A stretch of 64,000 nucleotides of DNA from Chromatiaceae bacterium (GCA_024639005.1 JAHEJD010000154.1:1-64000), one strand, 5' to 3'. Positions 10,540 through 21,762 are shown, counted from the stretch's first letter. A program made the numbers and translations. The notes: a model not told the origin generated them from the letters alone.

Positions 10540-13500
10540 ATGTCCATCAGAGTGGCCCTCCACCACCGTACCGAGTACCTGTTTGACCGCAGCGTAGCCC
10601 TCGCCCCGCATCAGATCCGCCTGCGCCCGGCGCCGCATACGCGCACGCCGGTCCATGAATTTTCGCTCAAGGTCGAGCCGGCCGAACACTTCCTTAACTG
10701 GCAGCAGGATCCATTCGGCAATTTCGTCGCGCGCTATGTGTTTCCGGAGAAGACCCGGAAGATGGTCATCGACGTAGGGTTAGTGGTGGAGATGGTCACC
10801 ATCAATCCGTTCGATTTCTTCGTCGAGGAGTATGCCAACAAGTTCCCTTTCGGCTACCCGAAGCAGCTGCATAAGGAACTCAAGCCCTATTTCGAGGTTA
10901 CCGAGTCCGGGCCCCGGTTGTGCGACTGGCTGGCCAGCGTATCGCGCGAACCCATGCAGATCGTCGACTTCCTGGTCGCGCTGAATCAGCGCCTGCAGAG
11001 CGAGATCGGCTATGTGATTCGGATGGAGCCCGGCGTTCAGACCTGCGAGGAGACCCTCGGCATAAGCCGCGGCTCGTGCCGGGACAGCGCCTGGCTGCTG
11101 GTCCAGATCCTGCGTCATCTGGGCCTGGCCGCGCGTTTCGTCTCCGGTTATCTGGTGCAGCTGACCTCGGATCAGGAATCGCTCGACGGTCCATCCGGAC
11201 CGAGCGAGGACTTTACCGATCTACACGCCTGGGCCGAGGTGTACGTGCCGGGGGCGGGCTGGATCGGCCTCGACCCCACGTCGGGCCTGTTCGCCGGCGA
11301 GGGTCATATACCGCTGGCCTGCACGCCGGACTATGTCAGCGCCGCCGCGGTGAGCGGTGCGGTCGACCCGAGCGAAGTCGAGTTCAAATTTGTCAACCAG
11401 GTCACACGGATCCACGAGGACCCTCGCGTCACGCTGCCTTATGACGACCATCAATGGGCCGCAGTGATGGCGCTGGGCGAGCGCATCGACGCTGAGCTTA
11501 ATCACAACGATGTACGCCTCACCATGGGCGGCGAGCCGACCTTCGTCTCGATCGACGACATGGACGGTGCCGAATGGAACACCGCCGCGCTGGGCGCGCA
11601 CAAGCGTGAACGCGCCGAGGCATTGCTGCGCCGTCTGTGGCAGAGGTTTGCGCCCGGTGGTGTGCTGCACCATGGCCAGGGCAAGTGGTACCCGGGCGAG
11701 CCGCTGCCGCGCTGGGCGCTATCGTGCCTATGGCGCGAGGATGGCCAGCCGGTGTGGCACGATCAGGCCTTGGTGGCAGACCCGACGTCTCGCGGCGGTG
11801 CCGCCGCCGGCGATGCGCGCAGCTTCGCCAGGCGTCTCGCCGGCCGCCTTGGCGTCCCTGCAAACAACGTCGAGCCCGGCTTCGAGGACGTCCTCTACTA
11901 CCTGTGGAAAGAAGGCACCCTGCCCGAAAACGTTGATGTGCTTGAAAGTCGCCTGGAAGACAGACTCGAGCGTGCCCGCCTGCGCCGGCTGTTCGAGCGC
12001 GGGCTCGACCAGGTGACGGGCTACGCCCTGCCGTTGGGTTGGGAGCAGGAGGGCGAGCGCTGGGTAAGCTCGCCCTGGACGTTCCGGCGCGGCCACATGT
12101 TTCTGTTGCCGGGCGATTCGCCGATGGGTCTTCGCCTGCCGCTGGATGCGCTGGTCTGGGAGCGACCCGAGCTGCGCCAGCCGCTCGACCAACTCGATCC
12201 GTTCGCGCCGCGCCGCGCCCTGCCCGGCGCCGGCGACGTCTCCGCGCGCTACACCCAGTGGAAGGACGGGCTGCCGCCCGACAGTCTGCGCGCCCACGGA
12301 CTCAGCGAACAGGGACTGGCCGACGCCGAGCAGCCGGGCCGCTATTTCGTGCGCACCGCGATGGTCTTGGAGCCGCGCGACGGCAACCTGCACGTCTTCC
12401 TGCCACCGATCGCTGATGCCGCACATTGGCTCGATCTGATCGGGCATATCGAGGAGACCGCCCGCGAGCTGGGTCTGGCGATCGTGCTCGAGGGCTATCC
12501 GGCACCCCATGATCCGCGGTTGAAACGTTTTTCCGTGACACCGGATCCCGGTGTCATCGAGGTCAATATCCATCCCGCTCGCAGCTGGCCGGAGATGGTG
12601 CAGAACACCGAGATTCTCTATGAAGAGGCGCGTTTGTCCCGGCTGGGAACGGAGAAGTTCATGCTGGACGGTCGCCACACCGGCACCGGCGGCGGCAACC
12701 ACGTCACCCTGGGTGGGCCCAGCCCAGCTGACAGCCCCATCCTGCGCAATCCGCAGGTGCTGGGCAGCCTGCTGCGTTACTGGCAAAACCACCCGGCCCT
12801 GTCGTACTTGTTCTCGGGGATGTTCATCGGGCCAACCTCGCAGGCCCCGCGCGTCGACGAGGCACGCGATGACAGCCTGTATGAGCTGAATGTCGCGCTT
12901 CATCAGCTGCCCCCCGGCGAAGTGCCGGCACCCTGGGTGGTCGACCGCGTGCTGCGCAACCTGCTGGTCGACATGACCGGAAACACGCACCGGGCAGAAT
13001 TCTGCATCGACAAGCTGTACTCGCCCGATTCGGCGGCCGGCCGCCTGGGCCTGGTCGAGTTTCGTGCGTTCGAGATGCCGCCGCATGCGCGTATGGCGAT
13101 GGTGCAGGGCCTTCTGCTGCGCGCGCTGGTGGCGCGCTTCTGGCAGCAGCCCTACGCGCAGGACCCGGTCCCCTGGGGCACGGAGCTGCATGACCGTTTC
13201 ATGCTGCCGCACTATGTGCAGCGCGACATGCGCGATGTGGTATCGGATCTGCTGCGTTGGGGCTATCCGTTCCAGGGCGACTGGTTCGACCCCTTCGTCG
13301 AATTTCGTTTCCCGCGCTATGGCACCATTAACGTCGACGACATCGAAATGGAACTGCGATTCGCCATCGAGACCTGGCATGTACTCGGCGAAGAGGTCAC
13401 CGCGCAGGGCACGGCGCGCTTTGTCGACTCCTCGGTCGAGCGTCTGCAGGTCAAGGTCCGGGGTATGACCGACATGCGCCATGTTGTGACATGCAATGGC

Positions 13501-13872
13501 CGGCGTGTGCCATTGCGGTGCACGGGCGAGCGCGGCGAATTCGTGGCCGGCATACGCTACAAGGCTTGGGACTCGCCCTCGGGGCTGCATCCGACCATTC
13601 CGGTGCACGCGCCCCTGGTTGTCGACATCGTAGACACCTGGTCGCAGCGGTCTCTTGGTGGCTGCACCTACCATGTGTCACACCCTGGCGGCCGAACCTA
13701 TGAGACCTTGCCGGTGAACGCCTACGAGGCGGAGTCGCGGCGGCTGGCACGATTCTGGCCTGTCGGGCACTCGACGGGCGAAATGCATTTACCGACCGAG
13801 ACCCCGCAATGCGAACATCCCTATACCCTGGATCTGAGGTTCTCCACACCTAGTCGAGGCGACGGGCGCTAG
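10540..13872 (+). CDS. Transglutaminase-like protein fused to DUF2126
   Basis: N-terminal transglutaminase-like domain with Cys (RGSCRDSAW), His (DLHAWAEV), Asp (GLDPTSGL) triad; C-terminal about 750 aa DUF2126-type region. Confidence 0.88.
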   Translation: MSIRVALHHRTEYLFDRSVALAPHQIRLRPAPHTRTPVHEFSLKVEPAEHFLNWQQDPFGNFVARYVFPEKTRKMVIDVGLVVEMVTINPFDFFVEEYANKFPFGYPKQLHKELKPYFEVTESGPRLCDWLASVSREPMQIVDFLVALNQRLQSEIGYVIRMEPGVQTCEETLGISRGSCRDSAWLLVQILRHLGLAARFVSGYLVQLTSDQESLDGPSGPSEDFTDLHAWAEVYVPGAGWIGLDPTSGLFAGEGHIPLACTPDYVSAAAVSGAVDPSEVEFKFVNQVTRIHEDPRVTLPYDDHQWAAVMALGERIDAELNHNDVRLTMGGEPTFVSIDDMDGAEWNTAALGAHKRERAEALLRRLWQRFAPGGVLHHGQGKWYPGEPLPRWALSCLWREDGQPVWHDQALVADPTSRGGAAAGDARSFARRLAGRLGVPANNVEPGFEDVLYYLWKEGTLPENVDVLESRLEDRLERARLRRLFERGLDQVTGYALPLGWEQEGERWVSSPWTFRRGHMFLLPGDSPMGLRLPLDALVWERPELRQPLDQLDPFAPRRALPGAGDVSARYTQWKDGLPPDSLRAHGLSEQGLADAEQPGRYFVRTAMVLEPRDGNLHVFLPPIADAAHWLDLIGHIEETARELGLAIVLEGYPAPHDPRLKRFSVTPDPGVIEVNIHPARSWPEMVQNTEILYEEARLSRLGTEKFMLDGRHTGTGGGNHVTLGGPSPADSPILRNPQVLGSLLRYWQNHPALSYLFSGMFIGPTSQAPRVDEARDDSLYELNVALHQLPPGEVPAPWVVDRVLRNLLVDMTGNTHRAEFCIDKLYSPDSAAGRLGLVEFRAFEMPPHARMAMVQGLLLRALVARFWQQPYAQDPVPWGTELHDRFMLPHYVQRDMRDVVSDLLRWGYPFQGDWFDPFVEFRFPRYGTINVDDIEMELRFAIETWHVLGEEVTAQGTARFVDSSVERLQVKVRGMTDMRHVVTCNGRRVPLRCTGERGEFVAGIRYKAWDSPSGLHPTIPVHAPLVVDIVDTWSQRSLGGCTYHVSHPGGRTYETLPVNAYEAESRRLARFWPVGHSTGEMHLPTETPQCEHPYTLDLRFSTPSRGDGR

Positions 13873-13892
13873 TCGCCCCTCAGGAAAACGCT

Positions 13893-15341
13893 ATGCCGAT
13901 AGAACTCACCGAGTACGATCCAGGCACTTTCTTCGACGAGATGATGGCGGGCAAGAATCGTGCGCGCCCGTTATCCAAGGAACTGATAGGGCTGTTTCGT
14001 CGGATGAACGACGGCGACCTGGCCGAGCGGCAGGCGGCTGCGGATCTCGCGATCAAGGAGATGGGGATCACCTTTACCGTCTACAACGAGAACGAGGGCA
14101 TGATCGACCGCAACTGGCCGTTCGACATCGTGCCACGCATTATTGCCAAGCAAGAGTGGGATGGTATCGAGGCCGGTCTCGAACAGCGCGTGCGGGCCCT
14201 TAATCTGTTCATCGACGACCTCTATCACGAGCAAAATATCATTAAGGATGGTGTGTTTCCCTCCGAGGTCCTGGCCGAATCAAAGAATTTCCGTCAGCAG
14301 TGCGTCGGCGTAAACCCGCCGCAAGGGGTTTGGGCGCATATCTGTGGCTCCGACCTGGTCCGTGACACCGACGGTACCCTGTACGTGCTGGAGGACAATC
14401 TGCGGGTGCCCTCAGGGGTGTCCTACATGCTGGAGAATCGGCTGGTAACCAAGCGGGTGTTTCCCGAGCTTTTTGAGAGCTATGCGCCGCTTCCGGTCGG
14501 TGACTATACGACCCAGTTGTACGAAATGTTGGCCTCGCTGTCGCCACGCAAGATCAAACGCCCATCGGTCGCTGTGCTCACGCCGGGTATCTACAACTCG
14601 GCCTATTTCGAACACGCCTACCTGGCGATGGAGATCGGTGCAGAACTCGTCGAGGGGCGCGACCTCTGTGTGGAGAAAGACGATTGTGTCTATATGCGCA
14701 CCGTCTCGGGGCCGCGCCGAGTGGACGTCATCTATCGCCGCGTCGACGACGAATTCATCGACCCCGAGGTATTCCGCGATGATTCCATCCTCGGGGTGCC
14801 GGGCCTACTGCGCGCCTGGAAGGCCGGCAACGTTGGTTTGGCCAACGCGCCCGGTGCCGGGGTTGCCGACGACAAGGTGGTGTATGCTTTCGTCCCGGAG
14901 ATCATCCGTTATTATCTCGGCGAGGAGCCCGGGATCCCCAATGTGCCCACCTACCGCTGCATGTATGCCGAGGAACGTGATTTCGTCCTGGGGCATATCG
15001 AGCAGCTGGTGATCAAGCCGGCGAATGAGTCGGGCGGGTATGGCATGTTGATCGGGCCGCGTTCGACCAAGGCCGAGCGCAAGCAGTTCGCACAGTTGAT
15101 TCGGCGGAATCCACGCAACTACATCGCCCAGCCGACGCTCGGCATCTCGACGGTGCCGACTGTGGTGGGGCAGGGTCTGGAGCCACGGCACGTGGACCTG
15201 CGGCCCTTTATCCTCAGCGGCCGCAAGATCTCGGTGACCACCGGCGGTCTGACCCGGGTGGCATTGCGCAAGGGGTCACTGGTGGTGAATTCGTCACAAG
15301 GTGGCGGATCTAAAGACACCTGGATCGTCGAATCCAGCTGA
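13893..15341 (+). CDS. Circularly permuted type 2 ATP-grasp protein
   Basis: GVNPPQGVWAHICGSDLVRDTDGTLYVLEDNLRVPSGVSYMLENR and VIKPANESGGYGMLIG. Confidence 0.9.
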   Translation: MPIELTEYDPGTFFDEMMAGKNRARPLSKELIGLFRRMNDGDLAERQAAADLAIKEMGITFTVYNENEGMIDRNWPFDIVPRIIAKQEWDGIEAGLEQRVRALNLFIDDLYHEQNIIKDGVFPSEVLAESKNFRQQCVGVNPPQGVWAHICGSDLVRDTDGTLYVLEDNLRVPSGVSYMLENRLVTKRVFPELFESYAPLPVGDYTTQLYEMLASLSPRKIKRPSVAVLTPGIYNSAYFEHAYLAMEIGAELVEGRDLCVEKDDCVYMRTVSGPRRVDVIYRRVDDEFIDPEVFRDDSILGVPGLLRAWKAGNVGLANAPGAGVADDKVVYAFVPEIIRYYLGEEPGIPNVPTYRCMYAEERDFVLGHIEQLVIKPANESGGYGMLIGPRSTKAERKQFAQLIRRNPRNYIAQPTLGISTVPTVVGQGLEPRHVDLRPFILSGRKISVTTGGLTRVALRKGSLVVNSSQGGGSKDTWIVESS

Positions 15342-15354
15342 TCGGAGACCGAGC

Positions 15355-16305
15355 ATGCTATCGCGGGTTGCAGAGAACATCTATTGGCTGTCTCGATATG
15401 TCGAGCGGGCGGAGAACACTGCGCGCCTGGTGCGGGTGAATTCAAACCTGGTGCTGGACACGCCGAGAGGCATCACTCCAGGCTGGCAGCCCCTGGTCGA
15501 TATCACCGGGCTTCTCAACGAATTTCGTTCCGTCGAACGGGAGCCGAACGAGCGCAATGTGGTTCGATTTCTGATCGGGGATGCCAACAATCCCGGGTCG
15601 ATACTCAGTTCGCTGGCGGCCGCGCGGGAGAACTGCCGCACCGTGAGGGAGGTTCTGCCACGGTCGTCGTGGGAGAAGCTGAATGAGCTGTATCTTTACG
15701 CCAAGGAACATGTGCAGACCGGATTGACCAAGGGTGGGCGCGATGGTTTTCTCAACCAGATCATCGCCGGCTCACAGCAGTTCACCGGCCTGTTGGCATC
15801 CGTGATGTATCGCGATGCCGCCTGGCAGTTTGCACGTCTCGGACGCAACCTGGAGCGCGCCGATATGACGACGCGGATCATCGATGTGCGTTCTACCGAT
15901 TTGTTCCCGGATGATCTGCTGGAGTCACGCTCACTGGACACCCTGCAATGGATCAGTGTGCTGCGCTCGCTGTCCGGCTACCAGAGTTACCGGCGCCATG
16001 TGGCTATCCGGGTCAGTCGCCCCGACGTCCTGGGTTTTCTATTCCACGACTCGGTGTTTCCGCGCTCCGTTCTCCACTGCATCAACGCAGTGGATGAGGG
16101 GCTGGGCGAGCTCGAGAATACGGGCGTGGCCATGAGTAGTGTGCATGGGCTGCAGCGCAAACTGCGCCAGACGAAAGTCGCCGAGCTGAGTCAATCCTCA
16201 CTGCATGAATTTATCGACGAGCTGCAGCTGGGCATCATGAAGCTTCACTCGCGACTGGTGAAGGCCTATTTTCTGCCGCCGATGCCGCTGGATAAAACGG
16301 CTTAG
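15355..16305 (+). CDS. Alpha-E domain-containing protein (DUF403)
   Basis: MLSRVAENIYWLSRYVERAENTARLVRVN; start trimmed from the ORF-track start at 15301. Confidence 0.9.
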   Translation: MLSRVAENIYWLSRYVERAENTARLVRVNSNLVLDTPRGITPGWQPLVDITGLLNEFRSVEREPNERNVVRFLIGDANNPGSILSSLAAARENCRTVREVLPRSSWEKLNELYLYAKEHVQTGLTKGGRDGFLNQIIAGSQQFTGLLASVMYRDAAWQFARLGRNLERADMTTRIIDVRSTDLFPDDLLESRSLDTLQWISVLRSLSGYQSYRRHVAIRVSRPDVLGFLFHDSVFPRSVLHCINAVDEGLGELENTGVAMSSVHGLQRKLRQTKVAELSQSSLHEFIDELQLGIMKLHSRLVKAYFLPPMPLDKTA

Positions 16306-17339
16306 CCGACAGACTGACGCACCCCACGCGCATCAACTGAGCCGCATATCGCCAGCACCATGTCCTCGAGCTGCAGCCACGGCTGCGCGTGTCCCAATCC
16401 CTTGATCGCGGCATCGACCTTGTGGCACTGATCGAGCAGCATCAACCACTGTGACGCCCGCAGCCGCGACAGCGCCTGGCGCACCAACGGCACGCGCTTG
16501 CTGAACACCTTGGCACGGCTGATCGCCTGCTCGGGGCCGAGACCCTTCGCTGCAGCAGCGGAGATCTGCGCCATACTGCGGATCTCACGGTGGAGCGCCC
16601 ACAACACCACTGCGGGTGCCTGGCCTTCGCTGCGCAGGCCGTCGAGTATATGAATACAGCGCGCCGCATCGCCGCGCAGGGCGCTGTCCACGAGCTCGAA
16701 GACGTCATAGCGGGCGCTGTCTGCAACCGCAGCGGCCAGCTGTTCGCTGTCGACTGTGCCTTGTCCATACAGCAGTGCCAATTTTTCGATCTCCTGGCGC
16801 GCGGCCAGCAGGTTGCCTTCAACGCGATCCGCAAGCATCTGCACCGCATCGCGGGTCGGACGTATACCGGCCGCCATCAGACGCCTCTCTATCCAAGTGG
16901 GCAGGCGCTGTGCCTCGATTGGCCACACTTGAATCACGAAACCCAATGCGTCGACGGCCTTGAACCATTTGCTGTTTTGTTGCTGACGATCGATCTTGGG
17001 CAGGGTCAGGAGCAACAGGGTATCCGGTGGCGGATCATCGCAGTAGGCGACAATAGCCTTGCCGCCTTCGGCACCGGGTTTGCCGCCCGGGATGCGCAGG
17101 TCGATGATCTTGCGCTCGGCAAACAATGAGATGGCCGCCGCCTCGACGCCGAGCTGATGCCAGTCAAAGCCACTGCCGGCCTCCATGACCTCGCGGGTAA
17201 CGTAGCCGGCAGCGCGTGCCGCTGCTCGAATGGCGTCACAGCACTCCCCCAGCTGCAGCGGTTCATCGCCGCTTATCAGATAGGCCGGGGCCAGCTGTTG
17301 GGTGAGGTTATCCTGCAGCCTGTCGGGATAGAGCCGCAT
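16302..17339 (-). CDS. holA: DNA polymerase III subunit delta
   Basis: PAYLISGDEPLQLGECCDAIRAAARAAGY...; adjacent to lptE-leuS. Confidence 0.92.
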   Translation of the reverse strand: MRLYPDRLQDNLTQQLAPAYLISGDEPLQLGECCDAIRAAARAAGYVTREVMEAGSGFDWHQLGVEAAAISLFAERKIIDLRIPGGKPGAEGGKAIVAYCDDPPPDTLLLLTLPKIDRQQQNSKWFKAVDALGFVIQVWPIEAQRLPTWIERRLMAAGIRPTRDAVQMLADRVEGNLLAARQEIEKLALLYGQGTVDSEQLAAAVADSARYDVFELVDSALRGDAARCIHILDGLRSEGQAPAVVLWALHREIRSMAQISAAAAKGLGPEQAISRAKVFSKRVPLVRQALSRLRASQWLMLLDQCHKVDAAIKGLGHAQPWLQLEDMVLAICGSVDARGVRQSVG

Positions 17340-17344
17340 CAGCG

Positions 17345-17890
17345 CTAGCGTGCAGCGGCCATGTGCCGGAGGATGCGCGTGGCGAGCTCTTCACGCATGT
17401 CCTCGCGGAGCAGCACACCTTCACGATCGCTGCCGAGGATGCCTTGTTCCGGTCGGTACAGGAGCCGAAGGACCCGGATGTCCTGCTGGGCCACGAGTTC
17501 GCGGCCGTCCGCACCATAGAAGGAGAAGCGCGCGCTCTCCGCGAGTTCGAACTCAACTGCCCTGTTGTTGCTGTCCACCGAGAGCACCCGCCGGTCTCTG
17601 GACACGTCATGAATCCGTAGCTGCGCGGCGGCGGCGTCGGCGGCGCGCAGCGCGATCTCGATATCGGCGATAGCGAGCTGACGTTCCAGCGCGCGATACA
17701 GCGGCGAAAAGCGGCCGATGCCGCTGATGAATAGTGGGCTGGGCAGCGTTGCCGTGTCGAAGCCTTCGGCCACACCACGCGGCTGGAAGCCACAACCGCC
17801 GATACAAAACGAGAGCAGGGCGAGCAGCATCCCGCCGACCGCAGCCAGGCGTCGCGCAGACGGTCCCAGCGAAATCGCCGTCTCGTTCAT
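17345..17890 (-). CDS. lptE: LPS-assembly lipoprotein LptE
   Basis: Signal peptide with lipobox-like [15 protein letters not shown]; conserved leuS-lptE-holA order. Confidence 0.88.
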   Translation of the reverse strand: MNETAISLGPSARRLAAVGGMLLALLSFCIGGCGFQPRGVAEGFDTATLPSPLFISGIGRFSPLYRALERQLAIADIEIALRAADAAAAQLRIHDVSRDRRVLSVDSNNRAVEFELAESARFSFYGADGRELVAQQDIRVLRLLYRPEQGILGSDREGVLLREDMREELATRILRHMAAAR

Positions 17891-20442
17891 TGGACGACGA
17901 TATTGATCAATTTGTTGGGCACGACAACGACCTTGCGCACGGTGAGACCCTCTGTGAAACGTCGGACGTTCTGATCCTCGAGTGCGGCCTGTTCGACCGC
18001 GTCTTGCGCGGCGTCAGTGGGTATTTCGATTGTGCCCCGCTTTTTGCCGTTCACCTGCACCACATAGGCTGTCGTGTCCGAGACCAGCGCCGACTCGTCC
18101 ACGACTGGCCAACCGGCGTGCTCAATATCCTCACCATAGCCGAGTTCCTGCCACAGCGTATGAGCGATGTGTGGCGCAATCGGCGACAGCAGGCGCAGCA
18201 TGATGCTGACCCCTTCGCGCCGCACCGCGGCTGCATCTGCCGAGTCGTCGAGTCGAGTGAGGATGTTGACCATGGTCATACAGGCGGAGACAACGGTGTT
18301 GTACTGCTGGCGCTCATAGTCGAACAGCGCCTTCTGCAGCGTGCCATGCAATTCACGTCGCGCGTCGGCGCAGTTGCTGTCCCCGCCCGGCCGGCTGGTG
18401 CCGCTGCCATCCTCCGCGAGTCGCAGACCCAAATTCCAGACGCGCTTGAGGAATCGATGGGCCCCCTCGACGCCCTCATCCGACCACTCGAGCGATTGAT
18501 CGGGCGGGGCGGTAAACATGGTATAGAGACGAACGGTATCCGCACCATAACGGTCGATCAATATCTGCGGATCGACGCCATTATTCTTCGATTTCGACAT
18601 CTTCTCGATGCCGCCGGGGGTGACCGGCTCGCCATCAGACTTGGCGATTGCGCGCACCGCCCGGCCCTTATCGTCGCGCTCGACCTCGATGTCCGCCGGA
18701 TTGAACCACTCTTTGGCACCGTCCGGCCCGCTTCGGTAATAGGTCTCGGCGACCACCATGCCCTGGGTCAACAGGCGGCTGAATGGCTCGTCGCACTCGA
18801 GCAGACCTTCGTCGCGCATGAGTTTGTTGAAGAATCGGGCGTACAGCAGGTGCAGGATGGCGTGTTCGATACCACCGACGTACTGGTCGACCGGCAGCCA
18901 GTAGTTCGCTCGTTGATCGAGCATGCTGCTGTCGGCATCCGGACAGCAATAGCGGGCGTAATACCAGCTGGACTCGAAAAAGGTGTCGAAGGTGTCCGTT
19001 TCTCGCTGGTCCCCATTGCCGAGGTCGTAAAAGGCCGGCATCTGCTTCAGCGGTGAACCCGAACCGTCGACCATGACGTCTTCGGGCAGGCGTACCGGAA
19101 GATCGCCGGCAGGCTCGACCGAGCCATCTGCCTTGTGTGTAACCGGGATCGGACAGCCCCAGTACCGCTGCCGCGATACTCCCCAGTCGCGCAGCCGAAA
19201 ATTGACTCGGCGCTCGCCCTTGTGGTGCTTCTCGAGCCACGCCGCGATGGCATCGAAGGCCGCGTCGGAACTCAGGCCATCGAACGGCGCTGAATTGGCG
19301 AGTACACCCTTGTCGACGAAGGCGGCCCGTTCGATACCGCATTCTTGACCCTCACCATCAAAAATCACCTGACGCTTCTCGATACCGCACTTGTCAGCGA
19401 ACTCCCAGTCGCGCTGATCATGCGCAGGGACTGCCATCACTGCACCGGTACCGTAGCCCATCAACACGAAGTTGGCCGCAAAGACAGGGACACGCTCTCC
19501 GCTCACCGGATGCAGTGCATAGATTCCGAGCGGCATGCCCCGCTTTTCCATTGTCTCGAGCTCGGCCTCACTGATGCCGCCACGGCGGCATTCGGCAATG
19601 AACTCGGCCAGCGCGGCATTCGTGACGGCGACGCGCAGTGCCAGCGGGTGCTCAGCGGCGACTGCTACATAGGTCACACCCATCAGCGTGTCGGGGCGGG
19701 TGGTATAGACCTCCAGCGTCTCACCGCTGCCCTCGATAGCGAACGTTATCTGCACGCCTGTAGAGCGGCCGATCCAGTTGCGCTGCATGGCCACAACCTG
19801 CTCGGGCCAGCCGGGCAGTCTGTCGAGGTCGTCGAGCAGCTCCTGTGCGTAATCCGTGATTCGGATGAACCATTGCTCGATGTCGCGCTTCTCGACCGGC
19901 GCGCCGGAGCGCCAACCTCTGCCTTCGATCACCTGCTCATTGGCCAGTACGGTCTGATCGACCGGATCCCAGTTGACCGTCGCGGTCTTGCGATAGGCCA
20001 GTCCCTTCTCGATCAGGCGGGTGAACAGCCATTGCTCCCAGCGGTAGTAGTCCGGGTCGCAGGTCGCCAGCTCGCGGTCCCAGTCGTAACCGAAGCCGAG
20101 GCGCTGCAATTGTCCCTTCATCTCAGCGATATTCGCGTAGGTCCACGCGGCGGGCGGGCGGCCGTGTTTGATCGCGGCATTCTCCGCCGGAAGGCCAAAG
20201 GCGTCCCAGCCCATTGGCTGGAGGACGTTTTTCCCCAACATCCGTTGATAGCGCGCGATCACGTCGCCGATGGTGTAGTTGCGCACATGCCCCATATGCA
20301 GCTTCCCGCTGGGGTATGGAAACATCGACAGACAGTAGAACTTCTCCTGAAGGGGATCCTCGATCGCCTTGAAGGAGGCATTTTCTTCCCAAAATTTCTG
20401 CGCCGAGTTCTCTATTTGTTCTGGTTTGTACTGCGGTTCCAT
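17887..20442 (-). CDS. leuS: Leucyl-tRNA synthetase
   Basis: [21 protein letters not shown] (HIGH-type) and [12 protein letters not shown] (KMSKS). Confidence 0.97.
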   Translation of the reverse strand: MEPQYKPEQIENSAQKFWEENASFKAIEDPLQEKFYCLSMFPYPSGKLHMGHVRNYTIGDVIARYQRMLGKNVLQPMGWDAFGLPAENAAIKHGRPPAAWTYANIAEMKGQLQRLGFGYDWDRELATCDPDYYRWEQWLFTRLIEKGLAYRKTATVNWDPVDQTVLANEQVIEGRGWRSGAPVEKRDIEQWFIRITDYAQELLDDLDRLPGWPEQVVAMQRNWIGRSTGVQITFAIEGSGETLEVYTTRPDTLMGVTYVAVAAEHPLALRVAVTNAALAEFIAECRRGGISEAELETMEKRGMPLGIYALHPVSGERVPVFAANFVLMGYGTGAVMAVPAHDQRDWEFADKCGIEKRQVIFDGEGQECGIERAAFVDKGVLANSAPFDGLSSDAAFDAIAAWLEKHHKGERRVNFRLRDWGVSRQRYWGCPIPVTHKADGSVEPAGDLPVRLPEDVMVDGSGSPLKQMPAFYDLGNGDQRETDTFDTFFESSWYYARYCCPDADSSMLDQRANYWLPVDQYVGGIEHAILHLLYARFFNKLMRDEGLLECDEPFSRLLTQGMVVAETYYRSGPDGAKEWFNPADIEVERDDKGRAVRAIAKSDGEPVTPGGIEKMSKSKNNGVDPQILIDRYGADTVRLYTMFTAPPDQSLEWSDEGVEGAHRFLKRVWNLGLRLAEDGSGTSRPGGDSNCADARRELHGTLQKALFDYERQQYNTVVSACMTMVNILTRLDDSADAAAVRREGVSIMLRLLSPIAPHIAHTLWQELGYGEDIEHAGWPVVDESALVSDTTAYVVQVNGKKRGTIEIPTDAAQDAVEQAALEDQNVRRFTEGLTVRKVVVVPNKLINIVVQ

Positions 20443-20676
20443 GTAGGGTCAGCTGTCGCCACGAAAAGATGATCGCGAGAGGATACCGCAGCGCGCATGG
20501 GCGCGCGATGTAGCAGTCGCCGCCCGAGACGGTCGCGGGCCTTTTTGCGCTGGATTAAAAACTCTGCAATTGACGTTTGCCCGTGAATCGCCTCGGGATT
20601 GATAGTACGCGAGGGGATTTCTATCGAGACTATTATTGTAACCGCCACGCAGCGGATGGATTAAGGAGACGACGCC

Positions 20677-21123
20677 ATGGTCAGTTACGAGAGCCTGCAC
20701 AAACAGAACCACAAGATCACCGAACTCACGAACATCCTGCAACACCTGCTCGGGGATCGCGTGCTGTGTGATTCGGAGGTTACCGCCAATCTTTTCTTCG
20801 ACTACGTAAACGCCGTGAAAGACCATATGGCGGTGACCGACAACGCCATGTACTCCAAGCTTCTCGGTTCCGGGGATCAGAAAATGAGCAATCTCGCCAA
20901 CCGTTTTCTCGGTGGCTCGCGCGAGATCAACCGTATCTTTTCTGCCTATCTCAAGCGCTGGTGCAAGATCAAGCGCAAAGAGCTGGTGATCAAGGAATAC
21001 GATGCGTTCATGCAAGATACTCAGGAGATGTTCGACATGGTTCTGGATCGCATTCAGAACGAAACCGAGCACCTTTATCCAGCGGTGCGCAAGCTGACGG
21101 GCGATGCCCGCGAGGTCGCCTAA
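20677..21123 (+). CDS. Hemerythrin-like (HHE) domain protein
   Basis: 148 aa; VKDHMAVTDNAMYSKLL and NETEHLYPAV resemble HHE helices with one D in place of the usual E; strong upstream AAGGAG. Confidence 0.6.
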   Translation: MVSYESLHKQNHKITELTNILQHLLGDRVLCDSEVTANLFFDYVNAVKDHMAVTDNAMYSKLLGSGDQKMSNLANRFLGGSREINRIFSAYLKRWCKIKRKELVIKEYDAFMQDTQEMFDMVLDRIQNETEHLYPAVRKLTGDAREVA

Positions 21124-21222
21124 GGCCGCAAGGGTGGGCCGCCGGGCTGTGCCGCACCGGCCGTCTTGACAACAGCTGGAAGCAGCCTCGGTTCGTCGGT
21201 TTTCATTAGAGGAGCCACGATC

Positions 21223-21762
21223 ATGAACGAAGAGCCCAACAACGCTGTCGATCGCCTGGTCGCCGCCTATGAGTCGATGCTTGAACGCGTCCATGCCGCG
21301 GCTGACACCGCCGAGCAGAAATCCGTTCCGTGGCTGCGCGAGGCGTTGGCGAATGCGCGTGAAAAGGCGGTTGAACTCGAGGAGCTGACGCGCGAGGAGG
21401 CAGAAAAGGTATCGAGCTACGTCGAGCGCGATATCCAGGATGCAGCGAGCTACATCGCCGAGACTGGCCAGGAGTTTCGTGACTGGCTGAGCTTTGACTG
21501 GCAGTTGATGCAGAATCGTATGCTGGACATATTCGCGGGGATGGCAGACCAGACGAGTCTTGCACTGAAGGGCTTCGCCGAGCAGGCGCGCCAGGCGAGC
21601 CTTTATCGCACCGGCGAGATCACCGCGCCCGGCGTGCTCAAATGCACTGACTGTGGTGAAGAATTGCATTTCGAGACGACCGGACATATCCCGCCCTGCC
21701 CGAAGTGCCATGCCACCAGTTTCCAGCGCAAGTCAGGCAAACCGAAGGCCGAAAGCGACTAG
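21223..21762 (+). CDS. Zinc ribbon-containing protein, YbeL/DUF1451-like
   Basis: LKCTDCGEELHFETTGHIPPCPKCHATSFQRKSGK C-terminal zinc ribbon after an acidic helical domain; near leuS as in E. coli. Confidence 0.8.
   Translation: MNEEPNNAVDRLVAAYESMLERVHAAADTAEQKSVPWLREALANAREKAVELEELTREEAEKVSSYVERDIQDAASYIAETGQEFRDWLSFDWQLMQNRMLDIFAGMADQTSLALKGFAEQARQASLYRTGEITAPGVLKCTDCGEELHFETTGHIPPCPKCHATSFQRKSGKPKAESD

Noticed and set aside
11728-13674. 648-aa minus-strand ORF
   Set aside because: Antisense to the transglutaminase-DUF2126 gene, whose domains and catalytic residues are clear; long antisense frames are expected at high GC.
17734-20472. Plus-strand ORFs of 440 and 375 aa
   Set aside because: Antisense to lptE/leuS; low-complexity H/R-rich translations typical of shadow frames.
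20449-21711. 420-aa minus-strand ORF
   Set aside because: Lies antisense to the hemerythrin-like and YbeL-like genes, which have better start contexts and recognisable motifs.
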